DNA of 64,000 bases, from positions 1 through 64,000 of the forward strand of contig JBJEKJ010000091.1 in NCBI GenBank assembly GCA_051878575.1, in the 5' to 3' direction. Shown in pieces: positions 35,490 to 44,968 of this stretch. The DNA is from CALZFJ01 sp051878575. GTDB lineage: Bacteria > Bacteroidota > Bacteroidia > Bacteroidales > Muribaculaceae. Each line of letters starts with the position of its first letter. The first letter of the stretch is position 1. A program made the translations under genes and the position numbers. A model generated the notes under the pieces. The model was not told the DNA's origin, did no database searches, and worked only from the letters and a program-made list of their open reading frames with translations.

Positions 35490-38400
35490 TCATTTCACCG
35501 GTGCCGCATCGGGGGTGGTGTCGTCATTCTCCTTGCCAAGCCACTCAGTGGGCGACACGCCAAATTCCTTCTTGAACGCCTTTGAGAAATAGTTGGGCTC
35601 GGAGAAGCCGGTGCGATAGCTCGTTTCCGACACGTTGAAGCCCTCCCGGAGAAGCTGGCAGGCCTTGGCGAGCCGCTTCTTGCGCACATAGTCGCCGGTG
35701 GAGATGTTGAGAAGGCTCTTCATCTTCACATGGAGCAGGCTGCGGCTTATTCCCAAGTAATTCGTTATGTCGGCAACCGAGAATTGCTCATTTTCCATAT
35801 TCCGGTCGATAAGCTCATTGATTCGGTTGATAAACTCCTTGTCGAAGTCGGTGAGCTGCGGCGTCTCCTCGATTTTTGTGGTGTCGGCAGCGTCCACCAT
35901 CCTCTCGCGCAGCTTGGTGCGCTCCTTCAGTATGTTGCTCACCTGCAACTCCAGGATTTGCGGGTCGAAAGGCTTCTGCACGTAGGCCTCGGCTCCGCTC
36001 GCATAGCCCTCCACAATGTCTTTGGCGTCGTTTTTGGCGGTGAGCAGTATCACCGGGATGTGCGAGGTGTCGATCGACTGCTTCAAGAGCCGGCACAGCT
36101 CTATTCCGTCCATCTCGGGCATCATGATGTCGGAAATCACCAAGTCAACGGGATTCTTGCGGGCGCACTCAAGGGCAGCCCTGCCATTCTCGGCGGTGAA
36201 TATGTTGTAGTCGGGTGAGAAAATCCCCGAGAGGAACTCAAGCAGCTCGGTGTTGTCCTCCACGAGCAGCACCGATGATTTCGACTTTATATCGTCGGGC
36301 GATACCCCGTTGGCGGCTTTGGCCTTCACCAAGCGCGGTATGGAGAACTCATATTGCTTCAGTTGCACCACCGTCTTGTCCTGACTGATGCGGAGCGACG
36401 GGTCGAAGGCATTCTCGTCGACATTCAGGTCGACGATGAACTTGCTGCCCTTGCCGACCTCCGACTCCACCATCACCCGGCCCTTGTGAATCTCGGCGAG
36501 CTTCTTGACAAGCGAGAGCCCCAATCCCCATCCCTTGTGGTTCTTGGTGTGTCCGCGTTTGGTCTGGTAATATGGCTGGAATATATTGCGCAACTCCTCG
36601 CGGACGATGCCTATTCCCGAGTCCTTTATCTCAAGGTGCAGATAAGTGGCTCCCTCGTTCTCGCTTACAATAGAAGCCGCCACAGTCACCTTGCCGCCAT
36701 TCGACGTGAACTTGAGCGCATTGGAGAGCAGGTTGTTCATTATACGCTCCACATAGGATGGCGAGAACCACACCTCCTCGCCATTGTTCTCGCTGTAGAC
36801 GCTGAGGTCGATGTTTTTCTCCACGGCGCTGCTGTTGAACAGATGCGTGAGGCTCTCCACAAACTCCATGGGGTTGCCATGTTGAAGATAGAACTTGAAC
36901 GACCCTGTCTCCACCTTATTGAACGTCACAAGCTCGTCGACGAGCTCAAGAATCTTCTCCGAGTTCTTTATCGCCGTGTCGAGCATTCCCGCATCCTCGG
37001 CGCTAAGTTCTTCGCGGTGGCGGTCGATGCGCTTCAATGGCGATATGACGAGCGAGAGCGGCGTCTTCAGCTCATGCGACACCGAGGTGAAGAAGTCGAG
37101 CTTTATCTTGTTCACCTCCTCGATTTTATCCTTCTCCATGTTGGCAAGGCGCACCTCATTCTTCTCCTTCAGGCGGGTGTTGGAGATGCGCAGGGCATAG
37201 AATATGATCAGCGCCAACAATGCCACATAGAGCATATAGGCGTAGATGGTCTCATAGAAAGGCGGCCTAATCACTATCTCAAGCGCCTTCACCGGAGCGT
37301 TCTCCCAACCCACGTTCAGCGAGTTGGCGCGCACCTGAAGCGTATATGTGCCGGCAGGGAGGTTGGAGCCCACGAACTTCCGCTCCTGCGTCGACTCGCT
37401 CCAGTTGGAGTTATATCCGAGCAGGCGCGTCTGATAGTAGAGCGAATTGGAGTTGCCAAGCGACACTGCGGCATACTCGATGCTGAACGAGCGCGCCTGG
37501 TCGTTGCTCAGGGTGATTCTGCCCATCTTGTCGAGCTCGTCGGTCAGCGGCGAGTCCTCAGTGGCTGCCGTCTGCACCTTGTCGTTGACCACAAGGCTCT
37601 TTAGGCGCACCGTGAGCGGCTTGTGGCTACTCTTCATCTCGGCAGGGTCGAACGACACAAGGCCATTGATTGTGCCCATATACATGCGTCCGTCGGAGGC
37701 AAGCAGCGCCGATGAATAGTTGAACTGGTTGGTGGGCAGCCCGTCGTCCACGGTATATCTGACCACCATAGTGCGCGACTTGTTGATACAATACAGTCCC
37801 GACGAGGTGGTCACCCACAGATTGCGCTCTCCATCCTCGATGATGCTGCCAATGGTGCTTCTCGACAGCGTGGCATCGAGGCTGAAGCCACAGACGCGCA
37901 TCCCCGACGGCTCGATGTAGACGAGGCCGTGAGTATTGGTTCCCACCCACATTTTCCCGGTGCGGTCTTGATAAATCGCCGTTATATAGCGATCTTGAAG
38001 CACGTCGGATGAGAAACCTACAATCTCGCCGGTGCGCGCGTCGATGCGGAACAGGCCGTAGCTTTTCATTCCCACCCACACATTGTCGTCGCTGTCGATG
38101 CACAGGCAGTAGGCGAAGAAATGCTGCAAAATGTCGTGGCTCACCGTGTGGAAGCTGCCGGTAGCCTCATCGAAATAGCAAAGTCCCTGCGTGGTAGCCG
38201 CCCACACCCGGCCGTTGCGCTGTTGGCGTATGTCGAAGATGGCATCGGAGATAATCGGATGATTGGTGCCTGCCATGTAGTGTATGCACTGCTTGGTGAC
38301 GGTGTTGTACTTGAACATTCCGTTGCGGAAAGTGCCCACCCACAGGTTGGGCGAGTTGCGCTCCTTCAGCAGCGAGTGCACGTTGATTCCGGCAGCCGGA

Positions 38401-39557
38401 ATCCCGTTCCACCTCTCGACGGTTCCGGTGGCGGTATTATACACGTTGATACCTCCATCCTCAGTGGCAATGAGCAAATTCCCGTCGGTGATGTCGATCA
38501 TCTGTCGCACAGCCTTTCCGCTCACGTTGCGGCTGCCATATCCCGGCTGAATCCACCTGAACATCTCATTCTTATGCAGGAGGTAGTTGACTCCGCCAAA
38601 GTACGTACCAATCCACATATTATTGTCGGCGTCGCACAGAATTGAGTATATCGCATTGTCGTTAAGGTTGGTCTTGTCGATATAGTTCTGGCGCAAGATG
38701 TCGATTGTGCCGTCGGGATTGATCACCGACACTCCACCCTCGGTGCCGAGCCATATCCTATGGTTCTTGTCCTCGGTGATCACGCGCACCGTGCCGTCGG
38801 CTATCAGCGGCACGTCATACACCGTTTTCTCGCCGGTGGTAAGATTAAGGCTCATAACGCCTTTCCCGTCGCGCCCCACCCAAAGAAGGCCCTTTGAGTC
38901 GAAAATCATGGGCACGATGCCGTCGAATCCGGTCAGGAAGTCGGTAAACAGCTCGGGGCTTATCTGCGCGACGGTGGTGAACGATGAGTCGTAGTAGAAA
39001 ATCGACTTGTTGGTCGATACGAACAGCCTGTTCTGGTTGTCGACGGCTATCGAGATGATAAACTCTGAGTCGCCACGCTTTATTTGCGTGAAAGTGTCGT
39101 GCTGCTCGTCGTAGACGTAAAGCTCCACGCCGGCGCACACTATCTTGCCGTCGCGCATCTCGCAAATCGACGACATGAGCTTCGCCGAGAAGCAATAGCG
39201 CTTGAAGTCGTCGGTCTCAGGGCGATAGCGGCACACTCCACCCTCGGTAGCCACCCAGATGCGTTGCTTAGAGTCCTGGAAAATCACGTTCACCGTGCTG
39301 TTGCTCAGCGATGTGGAGTCGTCCTCATTGCTGAAGTAGGTTTTCATCTCATATCCGTCGTAGCGAGCCAGCCCGTTGCGGGTGCCAATCCACAGGCGTC
39401 CGTAATTATCTTGCTTTATGGCGTTGATTTGCTGGTGAGGCAGCCCCTCGACGCTTGTCAGGTGCGAGAATCGGTAGTTTGTCGACGCATTAGCCGACAA
39501 TCCGCACATAATCTGCGCCAACGTCATTATTATGCCTATTATCACTGCCTTTTTCAT
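35490..39557 (-). CDS. hybrid two-component system regulator (HTCS) of the PUL
   Basis: A 1355-residue one-protein signalling system. After a signal peptide, residues ~25-690 form two-component-regulator propeller repeats (RLWIGTRNGLARYDG, IWVATEGGVCRY, LWVGRDGKGV, MWVGTNTHGLVYIE), followed by a Y_Y_Y domain (~690-765) and one TM helix (~770-790). The cytoplasmic part has HisKA with His828 in SVSHELKTPLS, HATPase (NNLLSNALKFT, GWGLGLSLVKKL), a receiver with Asp1143 in ISDIMMPEMDG, and an AraC-type HTH at the C-terminus (~1240-1340). Such proteins sense a glycan fragment in the periplasm and activate their own SusCD locus. It has its own promoter at 39578. Confidence 0.95.
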   Translation of the reverse strand: MKKAVIIGIIMTLAQIMCGLSANASTNYRFSHLTSVEGLPHQQINAIKQDNYGRLWIGTRNGLARYDGYEMKTYFSNEDDSTSLSNSTVNVIFQDSKQRIWVATEGGVCRYRPETDDFKRYCFSAKLMSSICEMRDGKIVCAGVELYVYDEQHDTFTQIKRGDSEFIISIAVDNQNRLFVSTNKSIFYYDSSFTTVAQISPELFTDFLTGFDGIVPMIFDSKGLLWVGRDGKGVMSLNLTTGEKTVYDVPLIADGTVRVITEDKNHRIWLGTEGGVSVINPDGTIDILRQNYIDKTNLNDNAIYSILCDADNNMWIGTYFGGVNYLLHKNEMFRWIQPGYGSRNVSGKAVRQMIDITDGNLLIATEDGGINVYNTATGTVERWNGIPAAGINVHSLLKERNSPNLWVGTFRNGMFKYNTVTKQCIHYMAGTNHPIISDAIFDIRQQRNGRVWAATTQGLCYFDEATGSFHTVSHDILQHFFAYCLCIDSDDNVWVGMKSYGLFRIDARTGEIVGFSSDVLQDRYITAIYQDRTGKMWVGTNTHGLVYIEPSGMRVCGFSLDATLSRSTIGSIIEDGERNLWVTTSSGLYCINKSRTMVVRYTVDDGLPTNQFNYSSALLASDGRMYMGTINGLVSFDPAEMKSSHKPLTVRLKSLVVNDKVQTAATEDSPLTDELDKMGRITLSNDQARSFSIEYAAVSLGNSNSLYYQTRLLGYNSNWSESTQERKFVGSNLPAGTYTLQVRANSLNVGWENAPVKALEIVIRPPFYETIYAYMLYVALLALIIFYALRISNTRLKEKNEVRLANMEKDKIEEVNKIKLDFFTSVSHELKTPLSLVISPLKRIDRHREELSAEDAGMLDTAIKNSEKILELVDELVTFNKVETGSFKFYLQHGNPMEFVESLTHLFNSSAVEKNIDLSVYSENNGEEVWFSPSYVERIMNNLLSNALKFTSNGGKVTVAASIVSENEGATYLHLEIKDSGIGIVREELRNIFQPYYQTKRGHTKNHKGWGLGLSLVKKLAEIHKGRVMVESEVGKGSKFIVDLNVDENAFDPSLRISQDKTVVQLKQYEFSIPRLVKAKAANGVSPDDIKSKSSVLLVEDNTELLEFLSGIFSPDYNIFTAENGRAALECARKNPVDLVISDIMMPEMDGIELCRLLKQSIDTSHIPVILLTAKNDAKDIVEGYASGAEAYVQKPFDPQILELQVSNILKERTKLRERMVDAADTTKIEETPQLTDFDKEFINRINELIDRNMENEQFSVADITNYLGISRSLLHVKMKSLLNISTGDYVRKKRLAKACQLLREGFNVSETSYRTGFSEPNYFSKAFKKEFGVSPTEWLGKENDDTTPDAAPVK

Positions 39558-39577
39558 ATAATTCGTTGTAAATCCAG

Positions 39578-39585
39578 CAAAAATA
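39578..39585 (-). promoter_or_regulatory. promoter -7 element of the HTCS gene
   Basis: The minus strand reads TATTTTTG, a full TAnnTTTG match, 21 bp before the ATG at 39557. It allows the sensor to be made before the rest of the PUL is induced. Confidence 0.65.
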
Positions 39586-39607
39586 CAAATAATCCAATCA
39601 AATTCGG

Positions 39608-41608
39608 CTATCGCAGCATCACTTTTCGCGTCACTATGCTGCCATCGGCAAGTCGCACGCTGAGCACGCCTCCCACGCTGCCGCAGGCGTCAAGCTCGCA
39701 ATACACGCCCCCGCCTGTGGCACGCGCACGCAGCACGCCGTCGAAAGTGTGGAATGAGGCCTCGGCGATATCGTCGCCGGCGGTCACGGCTATCACGCCG
39801 TTGCCGGGAGTAGCGACACGCAGCGTGCGGACATCGGCGTCGGCATCGTCCACGCCTCCGGTAGAGGGCATGAGCACGAATCCCATCCACGCCCATGAGT
39901 TGGGCTTGTTGGTAGTGGTCTCGGTGTCGACGATGGTCTCATATTCGATAGCTGCGTCGCGGCGGTTGCGCACCGACACGTCGGCACGCATAAGCGAGCC
40001 TACGGGAGCCTTCTCCACACCGAGGACGCTCCACGGGATTGCAGCCTCAAGCTCATAGTATAGCGAGGCTACCGATAGCTTATATATCACTTCTCCGGCC
40101 ACCGAGGCATCGCTCGCCTTCCATTTTCCGGCATCGTAGCCCTCCACGTCCTCGCCGTGCTTCATCTGCACCGACCCGTCGAGATTGAAGAAGAATTGGT
40201 ACATCCCGTCGCGCGGATACACGTCGCAGGCATTCTTCATGTCGATATACAGGAACACACCGTCGTTGTCGGCCTTGTCGGTGAATATGTCACGGTCCAC
40301 GCAGCGCGCCGTGAAGTAGAGATAATTATCGTCGTAGAGGAAGTCGAAAGTGCGCTTAGTGTTGTTCTGATGTCCCATGATAATCTGTTGAGCCTTGGGA
40401 TAGCTCCACGTCTCGCCCGAGATAGAGCCGTCGACGGTGGGAGTGCCGAAATTGGCGATTATATTCTTGCGCGGGTATCCCTTGATGATATCGATGCGAT
40501 TGGCTGAGCCCACTATGCCTATCGAGCCCACTGCCATCACCACACCGGTGTCGACTACCGCCACCGAGTTCCAGAGGCTGTGATAGGTCGACGCTATTCT
40601 GAACGGCTGTGTCAGTCCCTTGAAATTGCGGGCATGCTCGTCACCCACAAGCACCGACATGTTGAAGTGCTCCATGTCGACGCTTCCCCGTCCATCGTTG
40701 CCTTGATAGGACGCAACGGTCTCGCCGGAAGGGAGCATGCGCAGATAAGGCGCTCCAGAGGTGTGTATCGCCGCAGGCGCAGTGGCGAAAATCTTGCTGC
40801 GCTTGTCGCTGCCTGCCGGCACAAAGCCACTCTCCCAATTGTCGGTCAACGCCGTGCGGACGGTCGTGGCCATAAATCCGTTGGATCCCGGCCAACCGTT
40901 GTCCTCCACAATCACTACAATCTCACTCTTGTCTTTAGTCAATATAGGCACAGGCATACCGTCGCGGGTGCCTGCCCGATAGCTCACCTTCACCGGTGCG
41001 CTCCATGTGATTCCCTTGTCGAAAGAGCGGCACATCGATATGCATTGGTCGTTGTTGGTAGTATATTCGGCCTCGTTGGCGAAGTAGCATTGAAGCTCGC
41101 CCGAAGGCAATTCGAGAAACGACGGCTCCCAACATCCGTCGCTAAACGTGTGCTTGGCATCGAAAATAAATATCTCACTGCTCCATGTGGCACCATTGTC
41201 AGTGCTGCGCACGGCCCTGATACCGAAACGCCTATCCTCACTGTAGGGCGAATGCGGACGCGGGTTGTAGCCTACCACTATCGTGCCGTCGGAGAGCTGT
41301 ATGAGGTCGGGCACGCACTCTGACACATTGGCGGGATTGCTCACGATTTTAGTAGCCGGCGACCACGAGCTGCCGTTATCGGAGCTGTAGATCACATTGA
41401 TGCCGGCATTCTCGCAGACAGCCATCAGGCGGCCGTCTTGCAGCTGAATCACGCGGGCATAGTTGCCAATGCTGAAAATAGTCTTCTGAGTGCTTGAGTC
41501 CCAAAAAATGCGCGAACGGTCGTAGGCATCTTTTCTCGATGCCTGCACGCTGAGCGCCATGGCTCCGCAAAGCAATAAAAGTGAGAGGGTTCCGGTAGAG
41601 AATTTCAT
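39608..41608 (-). CDS. GH93-like sialidase-fold exo-glycosidase with CBM9-like and T9SS domains
   Basis: A 666-residue secreted protein; ATG 41608 (MKFSTG) gives the best signal peptide. Residues ~25-385 are a sialidase-type propeller with BNR/Asp-box elements (YSSDNGSSWSP, RSTDNGATWSS, RSFDKGITWSA). The segment SDGCWEPSFLELPSGELQCYFANE, followed by DGMPVPIL, resembles GH93 exo-arabinanases more than GH33 sialidases, since the sialidase FRIP start is absent. Residues ~405-595 look like a CBM9/DOMON-type sugar-binding module (TFDFLYDDNYLYFTARCVDRD, YQFFFNLDGS). The last ~60 residues look like a sorting domain ending in TRKVMLR. Substrate is inferred. Confidence 0.72.
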   Translation of the reverse strand: MKFSTGTLSLLLLCGAMALSVQASRKDAYDRSRIFWDSSTQKTIFSIGNYARVIQLQDGRLMAVCENAGINVIYSSDNGSSWSPATKIVSNPANVSECVPDLIQLSDGTIVVGYNPRPHSPYSEDRRFGIRAVRSTDNGATWSSEIFIFDAKHTFSDGCWEPSFLELPSGELQCYFANEAEYTTNNDQCISMCRSFDKGITWSAPVKVSYRAGTRDGMPVPILTKDKSEIVVIVEDNGWPGSNGFMATTVRTALTDNWESGFVPAGSDKRSKIFATAPAAIHTSGAPYLRMLPSGETVASYQGNDGRGSVDMEHFNMSVLVGDEHARNFKGLTQPFRIASTYHSLWNSVAVVDTGVVMAVGSIGIVGSANRIDIIKGYPRKNIIANFGTPTVDGSISGETWSYPKAQQIIMGHQNNTKRTFDFLYDDNYLYFTARCVDRDIFTDKADNDGVFLYIDMKNACDVYPRDGMYQFFFNLDGSVQMKHGEDVEGYDAGKWKASDASVAGEVIYKLSVASLYYELEAAIPWSVLGVEKAPVGSLMRADVSVRNRRDAAIEYETIVDTETTTNKPNSWAWMGFVLMPSTGGVDDADADVRTLRVATPGNGVIAVTAGDDIAEASFHTFDGVLRARATGGGVYCELDACGSVGGVLSVRLADGSIVTRKVMLR

Positions 41609-41629
41609 AAAACTTAAAATTTGTGGTTG

Positions 41630-41674
41630 AAAAAAGCCGGCTTCCGCAAGCATCCGGGCCCCGGAAGCCGGCTT
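41630..41674 (-). terminator. intra-PUL rho-independent terminator
   Basis: On the minus strand AAGCCGGCTTCCG (41674-41662) pairs with CGGAAGCCGGCTT (41646-41634), and the stem runs into TTTTTT. It lies 14 bp after the stop of the GDPD gene and before the GH93-like gene, so it should lower or stop readthrough inside the locus. Confidence 0.85.
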
Positions 41675-41687
41675 AGGTTATCTAATA

Positions 41688-44390
41688 TTATTTGTTGTCG
41701 ATATAATACTGCCTAACTTCAAGAGCCTTGACAGGATAGTCGGTGGTGATGAATTGCGCTCCGGCATTGGTCACAGTGTACATGTCGCCTACGTTGTTGA
41801 TAGTCCACACGTTCACTGTCATACCGAGGTCGCGCGCCTCCTTGTACCACTCGGGATGGGTGTTGAATTCGGCAAGGGCATAGTCGATGCCCGTGATTCC
41901 GAGTGCGTGGAGCTCGCTCGGAGCCTTTCCGCCCGAGAGATAAGCCACTTTCACCGTGCCGTCGAGAGCCACAAGCCGCTTGCACACCTCCAAGTCGAAT
42001 GCTATGAACTCCACCTTGTCGAGCAGGCCGGCATCCTTCACCGCATTGTAGGCGAGGGTGGCGGCATTCTGGTTTCGGCTTGCCGAGCTATGGGTCTTTA
42101 TCTCGATTATCAGCTTGGTGTCGCTCGTGCTCTCCTTCAGAATGTCGAGCAGGTCGCTCAATTGCGGCACCACCTCGCCATTGCTCAGGGTCTTGTCCTT
42201 GACTGCGTCGTAGGTATTGTCCTGAATGGTCACGCCGCCAATCGCAGCGTCGTGATTGATTACGAGCTTGCCGTCGGTAGTCATCCACACGTCGGTCTCG
42301 CTGCCGTACACGCCAAGAGCCTGTGCGGCGCGCAGAGCTGCGCGCGAGTTCTGTGCCGCGCCCTCGGCTTTCCAATAGCCGCGGTGAGCTATCACCTCGG
42401 CCGGATCGGGCATCTCCTCCACTATCACGATATTGGTGATTCCGAGGTCCTGACTTAGAGTGCCGCGAACCACAAACATGCGGAACGTGCCCGACGGACA
42501 GCCGGCAGGAACTGTCACCGAGATGCCGTCGGTGCCCTCAAGCACTCCATCGAGTGTGAGCGACTGCGACTCGTCGGCCACTGCCACAAACTTGATTTTG
42601 TCGCCCTCGGCAAAGCCGTTGCCCTTGATGGTAAACTTGCCGCCCACCTTCAGTGTCAGTCCGGAGGTGTATGTCACGTCGGTCACGATATCGGGCTGAG
42701 CATAGCACTCCATTCTTGCATACTCATCCCACAGGCGTGTCACGTCGCCCTCGGTGAGGGGCTCGTCATACACGCGGGCCACTGCCACGTCGCCAATCCA
42801 TCCGAGTTGTGCTGTCGGGCCCGAGTCGCAGCCGATTGCGAACCAGCGGCTGCCGTCCTTCGGGAAGTTAAGGTTGCCTTCGGCTGCCACGGTATTCATC
42901 AGCTCGCCGTTGATATACACCTTTGCCGTTCCGGCTTCCTTGTCCCACACGCCGATGATGTGGTAGAACTGCTTTTTCTCAGGCTTGATGCCGCTCGTAG
43001 CCCATTTCCATGAGCTCTTGCCGGTGGTCGATACGTTGGGAAGGAAAATCAGCTCATTAAGCCCGTTCTTTCCGTTTCCGGTCTTGCACACCATAAGTCC
43101 GGTGCCTCCTACCTCATGCGAGGAGAAGAATTTGGCCTCGGCGTTGGGAATAGGCTCGGGATAATCGGCCATTACCACCGCCTCAAGCGAGTGACCGTCG
43201 GCAAGGGCGTTCTTGAACGCCTCATTGGCCGAATAGTCGATTTTATAGTATCCCGAAGTGGAGCTCGCCCATGTGTTGTTGAAGCGAGCCACATATCGGT
43301 TGTATGTGTTGTTGTAGTAGGTGGTGAGTGCTGCTCCCGGGTGCGACTCCACAGCGTTCTTCATCGGCGAGACGTCCTCGGCCGTGCCATCGGTCTTGAA
43401 CTCCACGTCGAGAAGTGTTGCCGTGGGTTTCTCTCCGTCCATGTCGAGATTCTGGTAGATTGCCGATACCTCGGTGGCGGTAAGCGGCTTGCTGTAGATG
43501 CGGGCCAAAGCCACGTCGCCGGTCCATCCGCCCTGGGCTGTAGGACCCGCGTCGCAGCCTATGCCGAACCAGCGCGAGTTCTTGGTGGCATTCGGGAACA
43601 CCAAGTCACCCTCGGTGTCGATAGCGTTCATCAACCGGCCGTCTACATAGACGTAGGCCTTGTTCTCCTCCTTGTTCCACACGCCCACGATGTGATAGAA
43701 GCGTTTTTTCACCGGCTCCACGCCACTGGTGGCCCAGCGCCACACGCTCTTGCCCGTAGTAGAGATGTTGGGGAGGAAAATATACTCGTTAAGGCCATTT
43801 TTGCCATTGGCTTTCTTGCCCACCATAAGTCCGGTGCCGCCCTGCTCGTGCGATGCGAAGAATTTGGCCTCCATGTCGGGAATCGGGTCGGTATAGTCGG
43901 CCATTACCACAGCCTCAAGCGTATGACCTGCGGCAAGAGCGTCCTGAAACGCCTTGTTGGAAGTGTAGTCGACCTTGAAATAGTTGGCAGTCGTTCCTCC
44001 CCACGCATTGTCGAATGTGGCCACATAGCGGTTGAACGTGCGGCTGAAGTAGGTCTTTGTGCCGAAGTTCTCCACTGTGTTGTTCATCGGCGATACGTCC
44101 ACTGCCGTTCCGTCGGCATTGAACTGAACGTCGAGAATGTCGGCCTCGGGAAGAAGCACGAGGCTGTCGATATCGTCGGTAGCCATGCTCAGGAGCACGT
44201 TTGCGTCGGAGTCGTAGAGGTTAAGCGTGGTCCCATTGTCCACCTTTGCCTCGCTCACGGCCTTTGTCGACGTCTTGAAAACGATGGCTCCATCCTTGAA
44301 AATCAATAAATCATCTTGTGCGACAAGGCAGAGACCGCTCACGAGCACTGCCAGCGCCACCAATATCTTTGAAAACACATTCTTTCTCAT
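41688..44390 (-). CDS. LamG-LamG-IPT-glycerophosphodiester phosphodiesterase surface protein
   Basis: A 900-residue exported protein. After a signal peptide (to ~25) comes a short beta module (LLIFKDGAIVF, ~27-85) related to small proteins in this window. Two similar LamG/concanavalin-like domains follow (~90-320 and ~325-560; each has YFKVDY/YYKIDY, a Glu-Ala-Val-Val-Met-Ala-Asp-Tyr strand, HIVGVWNKE/HIIGVWDKE and a DVA-ARIY strand). An IPT/TIG-like domain spans ~565-655. The C-terminus (~663-895) is a GDPD domain: His669 in IAHRGYW, Glu698 and Asp700 in ETDVWM, His713 in NHDA, then LIIEIKTH, all catalytic or metal positions. A strong terminator follows. Confidence 0.85.
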   Translation of the reverse strand: MRKNVFSKILVALAVLVSGLCLVAQDDLLIFKDGAIVFKTSTKAVSEAKVDNGTTLNLYDSDANVLLSMATDDIDSLVLLPEADILDVQFNADGTAVDVSPMNNTVENFGTKTYFSRTFNRYVATFDNAWGGTTANYFKVDYTSNKAFQDALAAGHTLEAVVMADYTDPIPDMEAKFFASHEQGGTGLMVGKKANGKNGLNEYIFLPNISTTGKSVWRWATSGVEPVKKRFYHIVGVWNKEENKAYVYVDGRLMNAIDTEGDLVFPNATKNSRWFGIGCDAGPTAQGGWTGDVALARIYSKPLTATEVSAIYQNLDMDGEKPTATLLDVEFKTDGTAEDVSPMKNAVESHPGAALTTYYNNTYNRYVARFNNTWASSTSGYYKIDYSANEAFKNALADGHSLEAVVMADYPEPIPNAEAKFFSSHEVGGTGLMVCKTGNGKNGLNELIFLPNVSTTGKSSWKWATSGIKPEKKQFYHIIGVWDKEAGTAKVYINGELMNTVAAEGNLNFPKDGSRWFAIGCDSGPTAQLGWIGDVAVARVYDEPLTEGDVTRLWDEYARMECYAQPDIVTDVTYTSGLTLKVGGKFTIKGNGFAEGDKIKFVAVADESQSLTLDGVLEGTDGISVTVPAGCPSGTFRMFVVRGTLSQDLGITNIVIVEEMPDPAEVIAHRGYWKAEGAAQNSRAALRAAQALGVYGSETDVWMTTDGKLVINHDAAIGGVTIQDNTYDAVKDKTLSNGEVVPQLSDLLDILKESTSDTKLIIEIKTHSSASRNQNAATLAYNAVKDAGLLDKVEFIAFDLEVCKRLVALDGTVKVAYLSGGKAPSELHALGITGIDYALAEFNTHPEWYKEARDLGMTVNVWTINNVGDMYTVTNAGAQFITTDYPVKALEVRQYYIDNK

Positions 44391-44396
44391 GGCTTA

Positions 44397-44876
44397 TCAA
44401 CGTTTTAGGATTTTTGTTACTACTTGATTCGTTCCGGCACTCACTTTCACGAGATAAAGTCCGGGCTCGGCGATGGTGAAGCCGAAACTCGATGCCCCGG
44501 GCCTGAACTCAGCCACCACGCTGCCCGATGTGGAATACACCGTGACGGCGGCTATCGCCTCGCGGCTCTCCACGCCCACGAAGCCTGCATCTCCATTCAC
44601 TACTCTGATTCCATAGGATTCTCCTGCCGGCGCACTCACACCCACCGTTCTCTTCTCGGCAAAGGCAAAAGCGCTGAAGTCGGCAAATGCCACCACCGAC
44701 ACCCGGCTCTTGGAGTCGGTCAACTCCACGCCCGATGCCGAGAACGTAATCTTGCTTACGTCAGCTATCGACTTAAAAGGCTCAGCAGCATCGCCTTGAA
44801 AAAAATACACGCTTTTCCCCGAAGCTGACAGACAGGAAAGAGCAAGCAATGACACCGCGAATAATTTGGTTCTCAT
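44397..44876 (-). CDS. small secreted protein with T9SS sorting domain
   Basis: A 159-residue protein: signal peptide (to ~20), a short beta module (VYFFQGDAAEPFKSIADVSKITFSASGVEL, ~22-75) shared with other proteins in the window, and a C-terminal sorting domain (~85-159: GIRVVNGDAGFVGVES, VTVYSTSGSVVAEF, EPGLYLVKVS, TKILKR). It lies 6 bp upstream of the GDPD gene and probably travels with it. It may be a minimal T9SS cargo or a binding subunit. Function unknown. Confidence 0.65.
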   Translation of the reverse strand: MRTKLFAVSLLALSCLSASGKSVYFFQGDAAEPFKSIADVSKITFSASGVELTDSKSRVSVVAFADFSAFAFAEKRTVGVSAPAGESYGIRVVNGDAGFVGVESREAIAAVTVYSTSGSVVAEFRPGASSFGFTIAEPGLYLVKVSAGTNQVVTKILKR

Positions 44877-44921
44877 TTTAAAAGCTGTTGGTTAGTTGTT
44901 TTTATGTATTGAATAATATTA

Positions 44922-44954
44922 GGCAGTGTCGCCCTGTGTGGAGGCGACACTGCC
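44922..44954 (-). terminator. intra-PUL stem-loop (weak terminator or mRNA processing hairpin)
   Basis: The 12-bp perfect stem GGCAGTGTCGCC (44922-44933) with GGCGACACTGCC (44943-44954) has a 9-base loop. On the minus strand it is followed by TAATATTATT rather than a T-run. It lies 15 bp after the surface lipoprotein gene, the place where SusCD operons often have an expression step-down. Confidence 0.7.
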
Positions 44955-44968
44955 ATGATGTTGCCATA

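Noticed and set aside
39608..41608. classical GH33 sialidase
   Set aside because: Asp-box repeats are present, but the FRIP start and Arg-triad context are not seen, and the CWEPSFLELPSGELQ segment fits GH93 better.
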